Source: CAYTGM01 sp964437365 (GTDB lineage: Bacteria > Sumerlaeota > Sumerlaeia > SLMS01). Taken from it: a stretch of 64,000 nt of DNA. Under the pieces are notes generated by a model. The model worked only from the letters and a program-made list of their open reading frames with translations, was not told the origin of the DNA and ran no database searches. The stretch is taken from contig CAYTGM010000008.1 of assembly GCA_964437365.1 (NCBI GenBank), forward strand, positions 62,001 through 126,000, given 5' to 3'. Below are positions 25,700 to 33,618 of the stretch, piece by piece (position 1 is the first letter of the stretch; each line of letters opens with the position of its first letter). A program made the translations under genes and the position numbers.

Positions 25700-27118
25700 T
25701 TATTTATCCGCAGGAAAAGTAAAGTATTCTTTTGCATTCTCATAGCAGACTTTTCTAACAAGCATTCCTATCAAGTTCTCATCGCCTGGTATTGATCCGC
25801 GCTTCATTTCTCTTCCCAGATAGTCGCAAAGTATCCTCCGGAAATACTCGTGTCTGGAGTAAGAAAGAAATGATCTCGAGTCAGTTAACATACCAACGAA
25901 ACAGCTGAGCAGACTCAGATTCGAAAGGGCCTTTAACTGTCGAAGGATACCGTCCTCCTGATCATTGAACCACCATCCTGAACCGAACTGTATTTTTCCC
26001 CTTACCGGCCCTTTCTGGTAATTGCCAACGAAAGCCGCGAAGACTTCATTGTGAGCGGGATTAAGATTATAGATAATTGTTTTGGAAAGACTGTCCTCCT
26101 TTTCCAAATTGTCAAAGAGGCAAACAAGTCCTTCTGCATGACCACCATCAGTGATTGAATCAAAGCCACTGTCAGCACCGAGCTTCTTGAACATTCTTGT
26201 ATTTACATTACGGAGTGGCCCCAAGTGATACTGTTGAACCCAGCCGAGGTCATGATAGACATAGCCAAGCTCTATAAGAAGCGTCATTTGGAAATCGCGA
26301 ATACCTTCCTCATTTACTTCACCGCCACCCAAAATTACCTGGAGAGCTCTATCCGCTTTGGCGATGTCATACTTGCCGGGGTGAAGTCTAGACAAACCGT
26401 GGTCTGAGATTCGACAACCGCACTGATGAAAGTATAGAGCACGACTTTTCAACGCTTCCACAAGTTCTTCAAAGCTCTGAATAGAAATCTCCGATACCTT
26501 CTCCAGTTCTGACAGGCAGGATCTGAAGGTGCCGGGATTGTCAATATGGAGTGCTCGATCCGGACGGAAAGAAGGACAGACCTTAGTCTGAAATGAGGAA
26601 TCTTCATGGATCTTTTTGTGTGCATCGAGGTCATCAGTGGGGTCATCAGTTGTTCCAACAAATTCAACATTGAAATGAGTAAGGAGTCCTCGCGATGAAT
26701 ACTTCGGGTCTTTCAGCACCTCGTTGCAATGCTCATAGATATACGACGCAGAGTCTGAGTTCAGCAATCGATCGTTGATAGCAAACGGATCCGAAAGTTC
26801 AAGATGAGTCCATTGATAGAGGGGGTTCCCAATCGTCTCTGGAATTATTTCAGCAAACTTTTGAAACTTTTCCCAGTCAGAGGCTTCCCCAGTGATATAT
26901 CTCTCGTCGATACCTGCGGTACGCATCGCCCGCCACTTATAGTGGTCTCCCTTGAGCCAGATTTCAGCAAGTGTTGAGAACTGATGATCTCCAGCAATCT
27001 CATCCGGTGACAAATGACAGTGATAATCAATGATTGGGAGATCCTTCGCATATTCATGATAAAGAACCTCTGCCTCATTGCATGATAACATAAAGTTTTC
27101 ATGGATATATCTAGTCAT
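25700..27118 (-). CDS. uxaC: Uronate isomerase (EC 5.3.1.12)
   Basis: The 472-aa product is full length for UxaC. The N-terminus MTRYIHENFMLSCNEAEVLY leads to the metal motif DYHCHLSPDEIAGD (H33, H35) of this amidohydrolase-superfamily isomerase. Further conserved segments are FNVEFVGTTDDPTDDLDAHK, the RISDHGL segment, and the C-terminal SYSRHEYFRRILCDYLG block. It converts D-glucuronate to D-fructuronate, and D-galacturonate to D-tagaturonate, in the cytoplasm. GAGG precedes the start. It is divergent from the D-mannonate oxidoreductase gene across 166 bases, so the two probably share control. Together with the next two genes it forms a hexuronate pathway. Confidence 0.96.
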   Translation of the reverse strand: MTRYIHENFMLSCNEAEVLYHEYAKDLPIIDYHCHLSPDEIAGDHQFSTLAEIWLKGDHYKWRAMRTAGIDERYITGEASDWEKFQKFAEIIPETIGNPLYQWTHLELSDPFAINDRLLNSDSASYIYEHCNEVLKDPKYSSRGLLTHFNVEFVGTTDDPTDDLDAHKKIHEDSSFQTKVCPSFRPDRALHIDNPGTFRSCLSELEKVSEISIQSFEELVEALKSRALYFHQCGCRISDHGLSRLHPGKYDIAKADRALQVILGGGEVNEEGIRDFQMTLLIELGYVYHDLGWVQQYHLGPLRNVNTRMFKKLGADSGFDSITDGGHAEGLVCLFDNLEKEDSLSKTIIYNLNPAHNEVFAAFVGNYQKGPVRGKIQFGSGWWFNDQEDGILRQLKALSNLSLLSCFVGMLTDSRSFLSYSRHEYFRRILCDYLGREMKRGSIPGDENLIGMLVRKVCYENAKEYFTFPADK

Positions 27119-27284
27119 CTTTGAGTCCTCAGGAATATGTTTTACTTTTCTCGGGAATTGTCCCCAATGAGTGAGGTCATAGCAGCAATCCTGTCAAAAG
27201 GCCACCGATATTCTTGGAGATCATCATAAAGGTTGCACTTTTAAACCCCAACCCTTCTTCTCATCTTGAATGGAGGATTGAATC

Positions 27285-28118
27285 ATGACCGATTATCGTC
27301 TATTTAATCTCGAAAAGAAGCGGGCTCTTGTGGTTGGAGGGTCTGGTGTTCTCGGCTTCGCCATGGCAAAGGGTCTGGCACAAGCTGGCGCGGAAGTGGT
27401 CATCACCAGTCGTTCCCTTGACAAGGCGCAGAAGCGTTCCTCTGAGGCTGAGGAAGAAGGGTTGAAACTCTATCCGATAGCTTTCGATGCCAGTAAGGTC
27501 GAAGACGCTCGTGAAGGGGTCAGAAATGGCGAAGAACTTGCAGGAGGCCCTTTTCAAATTCTGGTCAATTGCGCTGGCGGAAATCAACCTGGGGCGACCG
27601 CCATTCCTGGGGATCGTAATTTCTTTGATCTTGATATAGATGCCATTCGCGAGGTTGTTGATCTTAACCTGATGGCAGGTTGTCTTATTCCAGCACAGGT
27701 TATCGGCCAAAGGCTTGCCGAAGGTAACCTTCAGGGTAGTATCATTAATATATCAAGTGTCTCTGCCGATCTCCCCCTCACGCGCGTGATTGGTTACAGT
27801 GCGGCTAAAGCTGCCGTTGAAAATGCCACCAAATGGCTCGCCGTGCACTTTTCCAAAGAACTGAAAATAGACGTACGTGTAAATGCGATCATGCCTGGTT
27901 TCTTTCTCACCGAACAAAACAGATTTCTGCTAACTAATGAAGACGGAACGAGAACTGATCGTGGAGATTTGATTGTGACAAACACCCCTTTGGGAGAATT
28001 TGGCAAACCTGAGGATCTTTGCGGGGCAGTACTCTATCTTGCCAGCGACGAAAGTCGCTTCGTGACAGGGAGTGTTATCTCCGTGGACGGTGGTTTCACC
28101 GCATTTGGAGGTGTATAG
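27285..28118 (+). CDS. D-mannonate oxidoreductase, SDR family (fructuronate reductase)
   Basis: The 277-aa product starts at ATG 27285, with GGAGG upstream. It is a classical short-chain dehydrogenase: cofactor motif VVGGSGVLG (G18, G21, G24), NCAG at 95-98, Ser157/158, and catalytic Y171-x3-K175 in GYSAAKAA. The segments FFLTEQNRFLLTNEDGTRTD and the C-terminal VTGSVISVDGGFTAFGGV are characteristic of the mannonate-reductase SDR subgroup, which replaces the unrelated UxuB dehydrogenase in some bacteria. It would reduce D-fructuronate to D-mannonate with NAD(P)H. It lies 26 bases upstream of the kinase-epimerase fusion gene and opposite uxaC, which supplies its substrate. Confidence 0.88.
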   Translation: MTDYRLFNLEKKRALVVGGSGVLGFAMAKGLAQAGAEVVITSRSLDKAQKRSSEAEEEGLKLYPIAFDASKVEDAREGVRNGEELAGGPFQILVNCAGGNQPGATAIPGDRNFFDLDIDAIREVVDLNLMAGCLIPAQVIGQRLAEGNLQGSIINISSVSADLPLTRVIGYSAAKAAVENATKWLAVHFSKELKIDVRVNAIMPGFFLTEQNRFLLTNEDGTRTDRGDLIVTNTPLGEFGKPEDLCGAVLYLASDESRFVTGSVISVDGGFTAFGGV

Positions 28119-28144
28119 ATGAGTCGAACTCAAAGGACAAAGCG

Positions 28145-29923
28145 ATGATCATTGTCATCATGGGAGTTACCGGATGTGGAAAGACAACTCTTGGTAATGT
28201 ACTGGCACGAAAGCTCAATATTCCGTTTCTAGACGCAGATCAGTTTCATCCGCCAGAGAATCGGGAAAAGCTCAAGCAAGGGAAACCTCTCAATGATGAG
28301 GACCGCCATCCGTGGCTGAAACTTCTTGCAGGTGAGCTATCTGAGCGTGGTCGCGAAGGACATGTCGTACTTGCCTGCTCAGCTCTTAAACGGTCCTATC
28401 GGGATATTCTGAGAGAAAATGGCCATCCCACCCTTTTCGTTCATATAGACATCTCAAAAAAGGAAGTTCTTGCCCGTGTAAAGAAACGTGCTGGGTCACA
28501 TGAACTTATCAAGGAAGAGTATGAAGAAATCATCGACGGTCAGTTTCGCGACCTTGAACCTCCCGAATCAGGCATCACAATCTCTGGGTCAATTGCCTCA
28601 GAAGAAGCTGCGGATCAAATTGCCCATCAACTCCCTGCGGAGAAAGAGCGCCTCAAACCCGAGTACTTTGGCATTGGGGGAATCAATTACCATGTGACCG
28701 AAGAAAAGGCAACTAATCTTTTGTCGGCCATGCTGGAGCGGATCGGGAACCTTCATCGTGTCCTCATCGTTCCACCCGATTTCACCCGATTGCATTCCTG
28801 GGCGGGGGAGCTTACAGTAAGCCTCTATCATCTGTTGAAAAAGAAGGGGAGTTCAATAGACATTCTGCCAGCGCTCGGAACCCATGCACCGATGACGTCT
28901 ATGCAGATCAATCAGGTGTATCCGGGTATCCCACATGACTGCTTCCATGTCCATCGGTGGAGAGAGGATATCGTTCAGCTTGGTGAAATCCCTGGCGAAG
29001 AAATCGAGGAACTCAGCGGCGGTCTTGTCAATTATCCAATCCCCTGTGAAGTAAATCGAATGCTATTGAAGGAGGACTATGACCGAATCTTTTCTATCGG
29101 TCAGCTGGTGCCCCATGAAGTTGTTGGCATCGCGAATCACAGCAAGAATATCTTTGTTGGAACAGGGGGAAAGAATACAATCAACAGGACACATTTTCTT
29201 GGAGCAGTCTGCTCCATGGAGAGAATGATGGGGAAGACAAGAACACCCGTCCGCGAAGTTCTTAACCGCATGTGCGAGCGATTTGGAAAGAACCTACCGA
29301 TTACCTACATTCTTACTGTTCGAGGAGTTAATGATGAAGGAAACCTTGTGACGCGTGGTATATATGCTGGCGATGGGTTGGGAGGTTACTATCGAGGGGC
29401 GGCCCTTTCCCGGGAAGTCAATCTGACAACGGTCGAGCGTCCACTTGAAAAATGTGTCGTCTATTTAAACCCCGATGAATACCATTCAACCTGGCTGGGA
29501 AATAAAGCTGTCTATCGAACACGTTGCGCCATGGCAGACGGTGGGAAGCTTATTGTTCTAGCTCCAGGTGTGAGGAAATTTGGAGAAGATCCGCAGATTG
29601 ACAGAATTATTCGAAAGCACGGTTATCGTGGAACACCCTGCACAATGGAGGCTATGAAGAGAGATCCTCTCCTTCAAGAAAATCTTTCCGCAGCTGCACA
29701 TCTCATTCATGCATCAAGCGAAGGGCGATTCGATATTACCTATGCGGTGAGCCATCTAACACGGGGAGAGATAGAAGGCGTTGGCTATGAGTACATCTCT
29801 CTTGATGAGGCGCTCGAGAATTATCCCATTGATCAGTTGAATGAAGGATGGAACCAGCGAAACGGGGAGGCTGTCTACTATATCAGCAATCCCGCCTTAG
29901 GGCTGTGGAGTTGTGAGAGATAG
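28145..29923 (+). CDS. Fusion of gluconokinase (GntK) and LarA-type nickel racemase/epimerase
   Basis: The 592-aa product starts at ATG 28145, preceded by AAAGGAC; the frame open back to 28019 overlaps the SDR gene and is not used. Residues 1-165 are a GntK-type kinase: P-loop GVTGCGKTT (7-15), DADQFHPPENREKLKQGKPL, and CSALKRSYRDILR. Residues 170-592 are a LarA-family domain (DUF2088). D212 and R215 (PDFTR), H247 (GTH), H324 (VPHEVVG), K334 and H350 match the catalytic and nickel-pincer-cofactor residues of lactate racemase; the intervals 324-334-350 equal those of H174-K184-H200 in the Lactobacillus enzyme. Members of this superfamily have been reported to epimerise D-gluconate and D-mannonate at C2. 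With uxaC and the SDR this predicts mannonate -> gluconate -> 6-phosphogluconate. The cofactor-making larB, larC and larE are not in the window. Confidence 0.88.
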   Translation: MIIVIMGVTGCGKTTLGNVLARKLNIPFLDADQFHPPENREKLKQGKPLNDEDRHPWLKLLAGELSERGREGHVVLACSALKRSYRDILRENGHPTLFVHIDISKKEVLARVKKRAGSHELIKEEYEEIIDGQFRDLEPPESGITISGSIASEEAADQIAHQLPAEKERLKPEYFGIGGINYHVTEEKATNLLSAMLERIGNLHRVLIVPPDFTRLHSWAGELTVSLYHLLKKKGSSIDILPALGTHAPMTSMQINQVYPGIPHDCFHVHRWREDIVQLGEIPGEEIEELSGGLVNYPIPCEVNRMLLKEDYDRIFSIGQLVPHEVVGIANHSKNIFVGTGGKNTINRTHFLGAVCSMERMMGKTRTPVREVLNRMCERFGKNLPITYILTVRGVNDEGNLVTRGIYAGDGLGGYYRGAALSREVNLTTVERPLEKCVVYLNPDEYHSTWLGNKAVYRTRCAMADGGKLIVLAPGVRKFGEDPQIDRIIRKHGYRGTPCTMEAMKRDPLLQENLSAAAHLIHASSEGRFDITYAVSHLTRGEIEGVGYEYISLDEALENYPIDQLNEGWNQRNGEAVYYISNPALGLWSCER

Positions 29924-29979
29924 GGTCTTATCTATCCTGAAGTGCAGTTTCTTGAGAATCGCAATACTCACAGAGGTTG

Positions 29980-31257
29980 TCAAAAAATTGTCCACATTTC
30001 CTTAGGTACTTTTGGGGTGCGGGCTAAACGGATTCCCACATAATTCACAGTAAAGTCTGGGGGCTGGTTGAATCGAAATGCAGAGCGGCATAGACTTGCC
30101 GGAACGTTCCAGCTTCCGCCACGGACAACGCGTGACGAACTCGACTCTGGCCCCAGAGGATTCTCTGTCGGAGATATCTCATAGTACCCGGAATCGTACC
30201 GGTCATGGCACCATTCAAAAAGATTACCACTCATGTCATAAGCTCCGACCGGTGAGACTGCATTGGATGTTAATAGCTCGCTCCCCGGGATCGTATTAAC
30301 GCCGTTGAAGAAGCCAACAGGGGTTGTGGTTGGGATTGTCGTCAGCCCTGTTTGATTCAAGTCTGTATAGTTACAAAGGGTGCCACCTATCGTGAATCCC
30401 TGATAGGAATAGGTGTAATGAAAGAGTCCGCCCCATCCCGCTGCGCGTTCCCACTCCGCTTCCGTTGGCAATCGATATCCATCGGTGAATTGAGTGCCCG
30501 GCGCTAAAGTATCATTGTCGAGTAGTTCCCAGGTTGAAAGATCGTATGCTGATGTATATCCTCTTTTCTCACTCAACCAGTTACAGTAGGCTACAGCGCC
30601 ATACCAGGAGACGAGATAGACAGGATGATTGACGAGGGGTTCGCTTGTTTCGCGGTCAGTCGATCGGAATTCAAAGGTAAAGGTATCATCTTTATATTCC
30701 ACAGGGCACTGCTCGAATTCAAAGTTCACAGCCAGCTTTAAATCACCTTCGTCTATATAGATATCCCCATCAGTCCATAATTCACCTTCAGAGTTCTTTA
30801 AATACCCTTGATCATGAGCCCAGTTCAATGTCTCTGCGTAATCACCAACGGAAAGCTCATACTTCCCGATCTGATACTTATCCAGGGCTACCGAATGCCT
30901 TGGGAGTTCGTCTGTGAATGTCGCCTCAGAATCGGATCTACCCATGGTGAAGGTGCCCGCAGGGACAGTTAACAATTCGGTTGTATCAATCGCGACAACC
31001 ACTGGTTCTGCCTTTTGGATCTCTACTGGGTTTTCGGTACCGTTTGAATCGTTAGGCACGGTCTTGCCCGACGGTTCTTTCTTCTGATCCATGCTATTTC
31101 GGGACGTTGCAGTCTGTATCAGTGGAATTGCTTCGCTGACTTTCGTATCAGAACCATATCCAATCCGGTCAGCAGTTGCACTATTCGAACTAAGCAAAAT
31201 TACTAAACTGAAGTAGACAAATGAGAATGTAAATCCATATCCAAACCTATTAATCAT
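29980..31257 (-). CDS. Secreted FGE-sulfatase (SUMF1)-domain protein, probably not an active FGE
   Basis: The 425-aa product has a signal peptide (FSFVYFSLVILLSSNSATA) and a low-complexity spacer to about residue 95. A full SUMF1/formylglycine-enzyme fold follows: VPAGTFTMGRSDSEATFTDE, HSVALDKYQIGKYELSVGDY, RLPTEAEWERAAGWGG, SGNLFEWCHDRYDSGYYEIS, and VVRGGSWN. In the active-site region one cysteine is present (C390 in SLCRSAFRF). The position matching the second copper-binding cysteine of true FGEs is Val385. Many SUMF1-fold proteins have other roles (sugar binding, other oxidations). The sulfatase at the left edge is far away. Expected location is periplasm or surface. Confidence 0.82.
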   Translation of the reverse strand: MINRFGYGFTFSFVYFSLVILLSSNSATADRIGYGSDTKVSEAIPLIQTATSRNSMDQKKEPSGKTVPNDSNGTENPVEIQKAEPVVVAIDTTELLTVPAGTFTMGRSDSEATFTDELPRHSVALDKYQIGKYELSVGDYAETLNWAHDQGYLKNSEGELWTDGDIYIDEGDLKLAVNFEFEQCPVEYKDDTFTFEFRSTDRETSEPLVNHPVYLVSWYGAVAYCNWLSEKRGYTSAYDLSTWELLDNDTLAPGTQFTDGYRLPTEAEWERAAGWGGLFHYTYSYQGFTIGGTLCNYTDLNQTGLTTIPTTTPVGFFNGVNTIPGSELLTSNAVSPVGAYDMSGNLFEWCHDRYDSGYYEISPTENPLGPESSSSRVVRGGSWNVPASLCRSAFRFNQPPDFTVNYVGIRLARTPKVPKEMWTIF

Positions 31258-31444
31258 TATAGATGACTTAATCCATGCTCGTTTTTGTTGTTCTCAGAAA
31301 GAGCAGACCAGCATTTAGCACAGTCCGCCGAACTTCCGTTTCTGAAGATGCCTAAGAAGATCCTGACAGAATACTCGCTGAATGCAAGTCTGAGAAAGAT
31401 TAATATTTTGTCACATTAGTGTTTAGAGAAAGCACGGGTCACTC

Positions 31445-33082
31445 TCAATAGGTAATCGATGCGGCCTCCGATAGTGATTCAAGATCAGCTCCCGATATTT
31501 TGTAGATTTTAAGATCCTTGTTTACCAGCACTGCACTTTCCCTTAGCCAGTCAAGGGACTCGTAAGGTAGTTTGCCGCGCGTTCCTAAAAAAGCATCCCA
31601 GGATGATCTATCCATACCGATCAAGTCACCAAGGATATAGACTTCGTGGTCTTTTGAATACCCATCAGCGATAAATTCTTGAAGCTCTCTATTGTATGTT
31701 TCGACAGATACTTCTCTCGAAACCCAGGCTGTTACCAGATTCTTGAACTGCCGCTGGCGAGGATAAAGATAGGACAGGTCCTTTGTGGTCTGGGTCCAGT
31801 CCATCACTATAAACGAATGACCAGGAACTATCTTGTCTATTCTCTTAATCGTTTGCAGACGATTCGGAGCTTCTATTTGATTGTGGTAGAAAAATGCAGA
31901 TGTATTCCACAAGGCAAGCAAGGTTACCGCGAGAATAATTCCTCTTCTTTTCGCAGGCAGCCACGGACTCTCAACCGATGACAACAGGTAGGCTAACAAT
32001 AGGGCCAGGGAAGCCAGAGGCTGAAGCCATATTTTTGTATAGTTCGCTATCCAATAGATAGTCAGTCCTGCTGAAGGAACGAAGAATACAGAAAATAGTA
32101 AAAGCGCGACCCAGGAGAGACCTCTAGATGGCGCACGGTTTATATTCAATCTCAGGCTAAGAATGCCCAATAAGGTAATACACGCTGCCGTGAGATAGAG
32201 GAAAGCATTCACAATTCCCTGTCCTCCCAGAAAGGTCGAGCGAAACCCCTGGAATGGAAGGGAGTAGATTGCCTGCTGAAAGGAGAGTGGCAGCAGGATG
32301 ATTTTCTTCGGAGTTAGAAGACCCCACATCCCACTTCTTCCAACACCAGTGGCAAATAGACGATCAAGGATATCAACCGGACCCGATCCGAAACTAATGC
32401 TGTATGCAAGTCCGTATATAACGAGTATTGATAAGGCAACCGAACCACAGAACGTTCCCAGGTAAAGGATGCCCTCTTTCCAATTCTTTCGCAATAATGG
32501 GGCACTGACAACTATACAAACGCCTGGAAACCATGCAAACATTGACTGATAGGTCGCCATCGCATAGCTGATGAAGAACCCGGAGAGAACTAGTTGTAGC
32601 AGAGATCTTTTCAAGACTCCCCTCAAGGCGAAATAGACAGAGAGTACGCTGAACAAAAATCCCAGCATCGGTTCGTTAGGGTTTATGGCATTGATCAGAA
32701 AGGACTTCGAGAACAACAAAAACGCCAGCGATAATACTAAAGGCTCATCTCTCAGCTGTAGGTACTTTCCAATCAGGAAAAGAACAACCAGAGATAGAGA
32801 GGCTGCGAACATGTTCAAATAGGAACATGCATAAAATAATGACATACCTGACGGATTGTATCCGATTGTACCCAGAATGGCAAGATATGCTTTCATATGA
32901 ACCGGATACAGCATATGATTGTTTGGATGTATTGCATATTCGTCAATTGTGAAGACGCGTTGCGCACCGTCCACAGAGGAAGGGTCCTCTGACCTGAGAA
33001 ACAGCAACATCAGGAACGAAAAAAGAAAGAGCAGAACCGGCAGGAGGGTGTTCTTCACAGTTTGGCTGGCTGCGTGGTTCAT
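31445..33082 (-). CDS. Polytopic membrane protein, GT-C glycosyltransferase-like
   Basis: The 545-aa product has about 11-12 hydrophobic helices up to residue 380 and a soluble C-terminal part of about 160 residues. The first extracytoplasmic loop contains FTIDEYAIHPNNHMLYPVHM; an acidic residue there is typical of the lipid-sugar-dependent GT-C transferases (ArnT/PMT fold). The later part (AFLLFSKSFLINAINPNEPM, LGFLFSVLSVYFALRG) resembles dolichyl-phosphate-mannose-type family members. No specific family is certain and no substrate can be given. It stands alone, with gaps on both sides. No clear ribosome site precedes the ATG. Confidence 0.65.
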   Translation of the reverse strand: MNHAASQTVKNTLLPVLLFLFSFLMLLFLRSEDPSSVDGAQRVFTIDEYAIHPNNHMLYPVHMKAYLAILGTIGYNPSGMSLFYACSYLNMFAASLSLVVLFLIGKYLQLRDEPLVLSLAFLLFSKSFLINAINPNEPMLGFLFSVLSVYFALRGVLKRSLLQLVLSGFFISYAMATYQSMFAWFPGVCIVVSAPLLRKNWKEGILYLGTFCGSVALSILVIYGLAYSISFGSGPVDILDRLFATGVGRSGMWGLLTPKKIILLPLSFQQAIYSLPFQGFRSTFLGGQGIVNAFLYLTAACITLLGILSLRLNINRAPSRGLSWVALLLFSVFFVPSAGLTIYWIANYTKIWLQPLASLALLLAYLLSSVESPWLPAKRRGIILAVTLLALWNTSAFFYHNQIEAPNRLQTIKRIDKIVPGHSFIVMDWTQTTKDLSYLYPRQRQFKNLVTAWVSREVSVETYNRELQEFIADGYSKDHEVYILGDLIGMDRSSWDAFLGTRGKLPYESLDWLRESAVLVNKDLKIYKISGADLESLSEAASITY

Positions 33083-33618
33083 AGTAGATCGAAAAACGAA
33101 ACAAAATTTGAGGGAGTGGAGACTTCGTTACTATCCGCGAAGACGCTTCCGAAAAAGCATCACACTGGCAACCACGAAAGATGCTTTCAGCTCCCATTTT
33201 GACTCAAGTGGATAGTGACTCCAGTTTATATCGGACAGGAATTTTGAGAGATACTCTAATTAAGATATAGGTCGCGATGACTTGAATTTAGGAATACCAG
33301 GAGGTTCAAGGAACATGAGAAAACAAGTCTCAGAGATTCTGCAACCGATTGTGAACCAGCCTAAGACAAGTCGACCGAACTCTGATTGAGAAGAGTCTCT
33401 CCACAAGACAACTTGCTATTACCTTGCTTGGCAGATGCATGGAACATGCATTCGAATGCAGGTTTCAAGCAGCTCGCAAGCAGCTTGCATGCAACTATAT
33501 CCTGTTTTGACCCCTCTGTAATCGTTTACGATTGATCAATTTTAACCACCATTCACTCGTTGACACTAGGGTGAACGAAGCCTACTCAGATGTTAGCTCG
33601 TCAAAAGAAAGATACATT
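33083..33618. other. Intergenic region upstream of the 1363-aa coiled protein
   Basis: This is mostly non-coding. It holds one tiny open frame with a strong ribosome site (33315-33389, listed separately). Just before the large gene is a cluster of short overlapping palindromes around 33430-33500, built from TGCATG, GAATGC and AAGCAGCT elements. No promoter can be assigned with confidence. Confidence 0.4.
33315..33389 (+). CDS. Possible 24-residue peptide with a strong ribosome site
   Basis: ATG 33315 follows CCAGGAGGTTCAAGGAAC, a near-perfect Shine-Dalgarno plus a second AAGGA at closer spacing. The peptide reads MRKQVSEILQPIVNQPKTSR then PNSD and a TGA stop. It is short and polar, has no known family, and could be chance or a leader peptide. 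Only the ribosome site argues for it. Confidence 0.25.
   Translation: MRKQVSEILQPIVNQPKTSRPNSD

Noticed and set aside
29980..31257. Calling this the sulfatase-activating enzyme for the sulfatase at the left edge
   Set aside because: One of the two key cysteines is absent, the gene is 29 kb away, and SUMF1-fold proteins have many roles.
33430..33500. Possible CRISPR-like or attachment repeat built on TGCATG words
   Set aside because: The words are short, irregularly spaced and without spacers of constant size.
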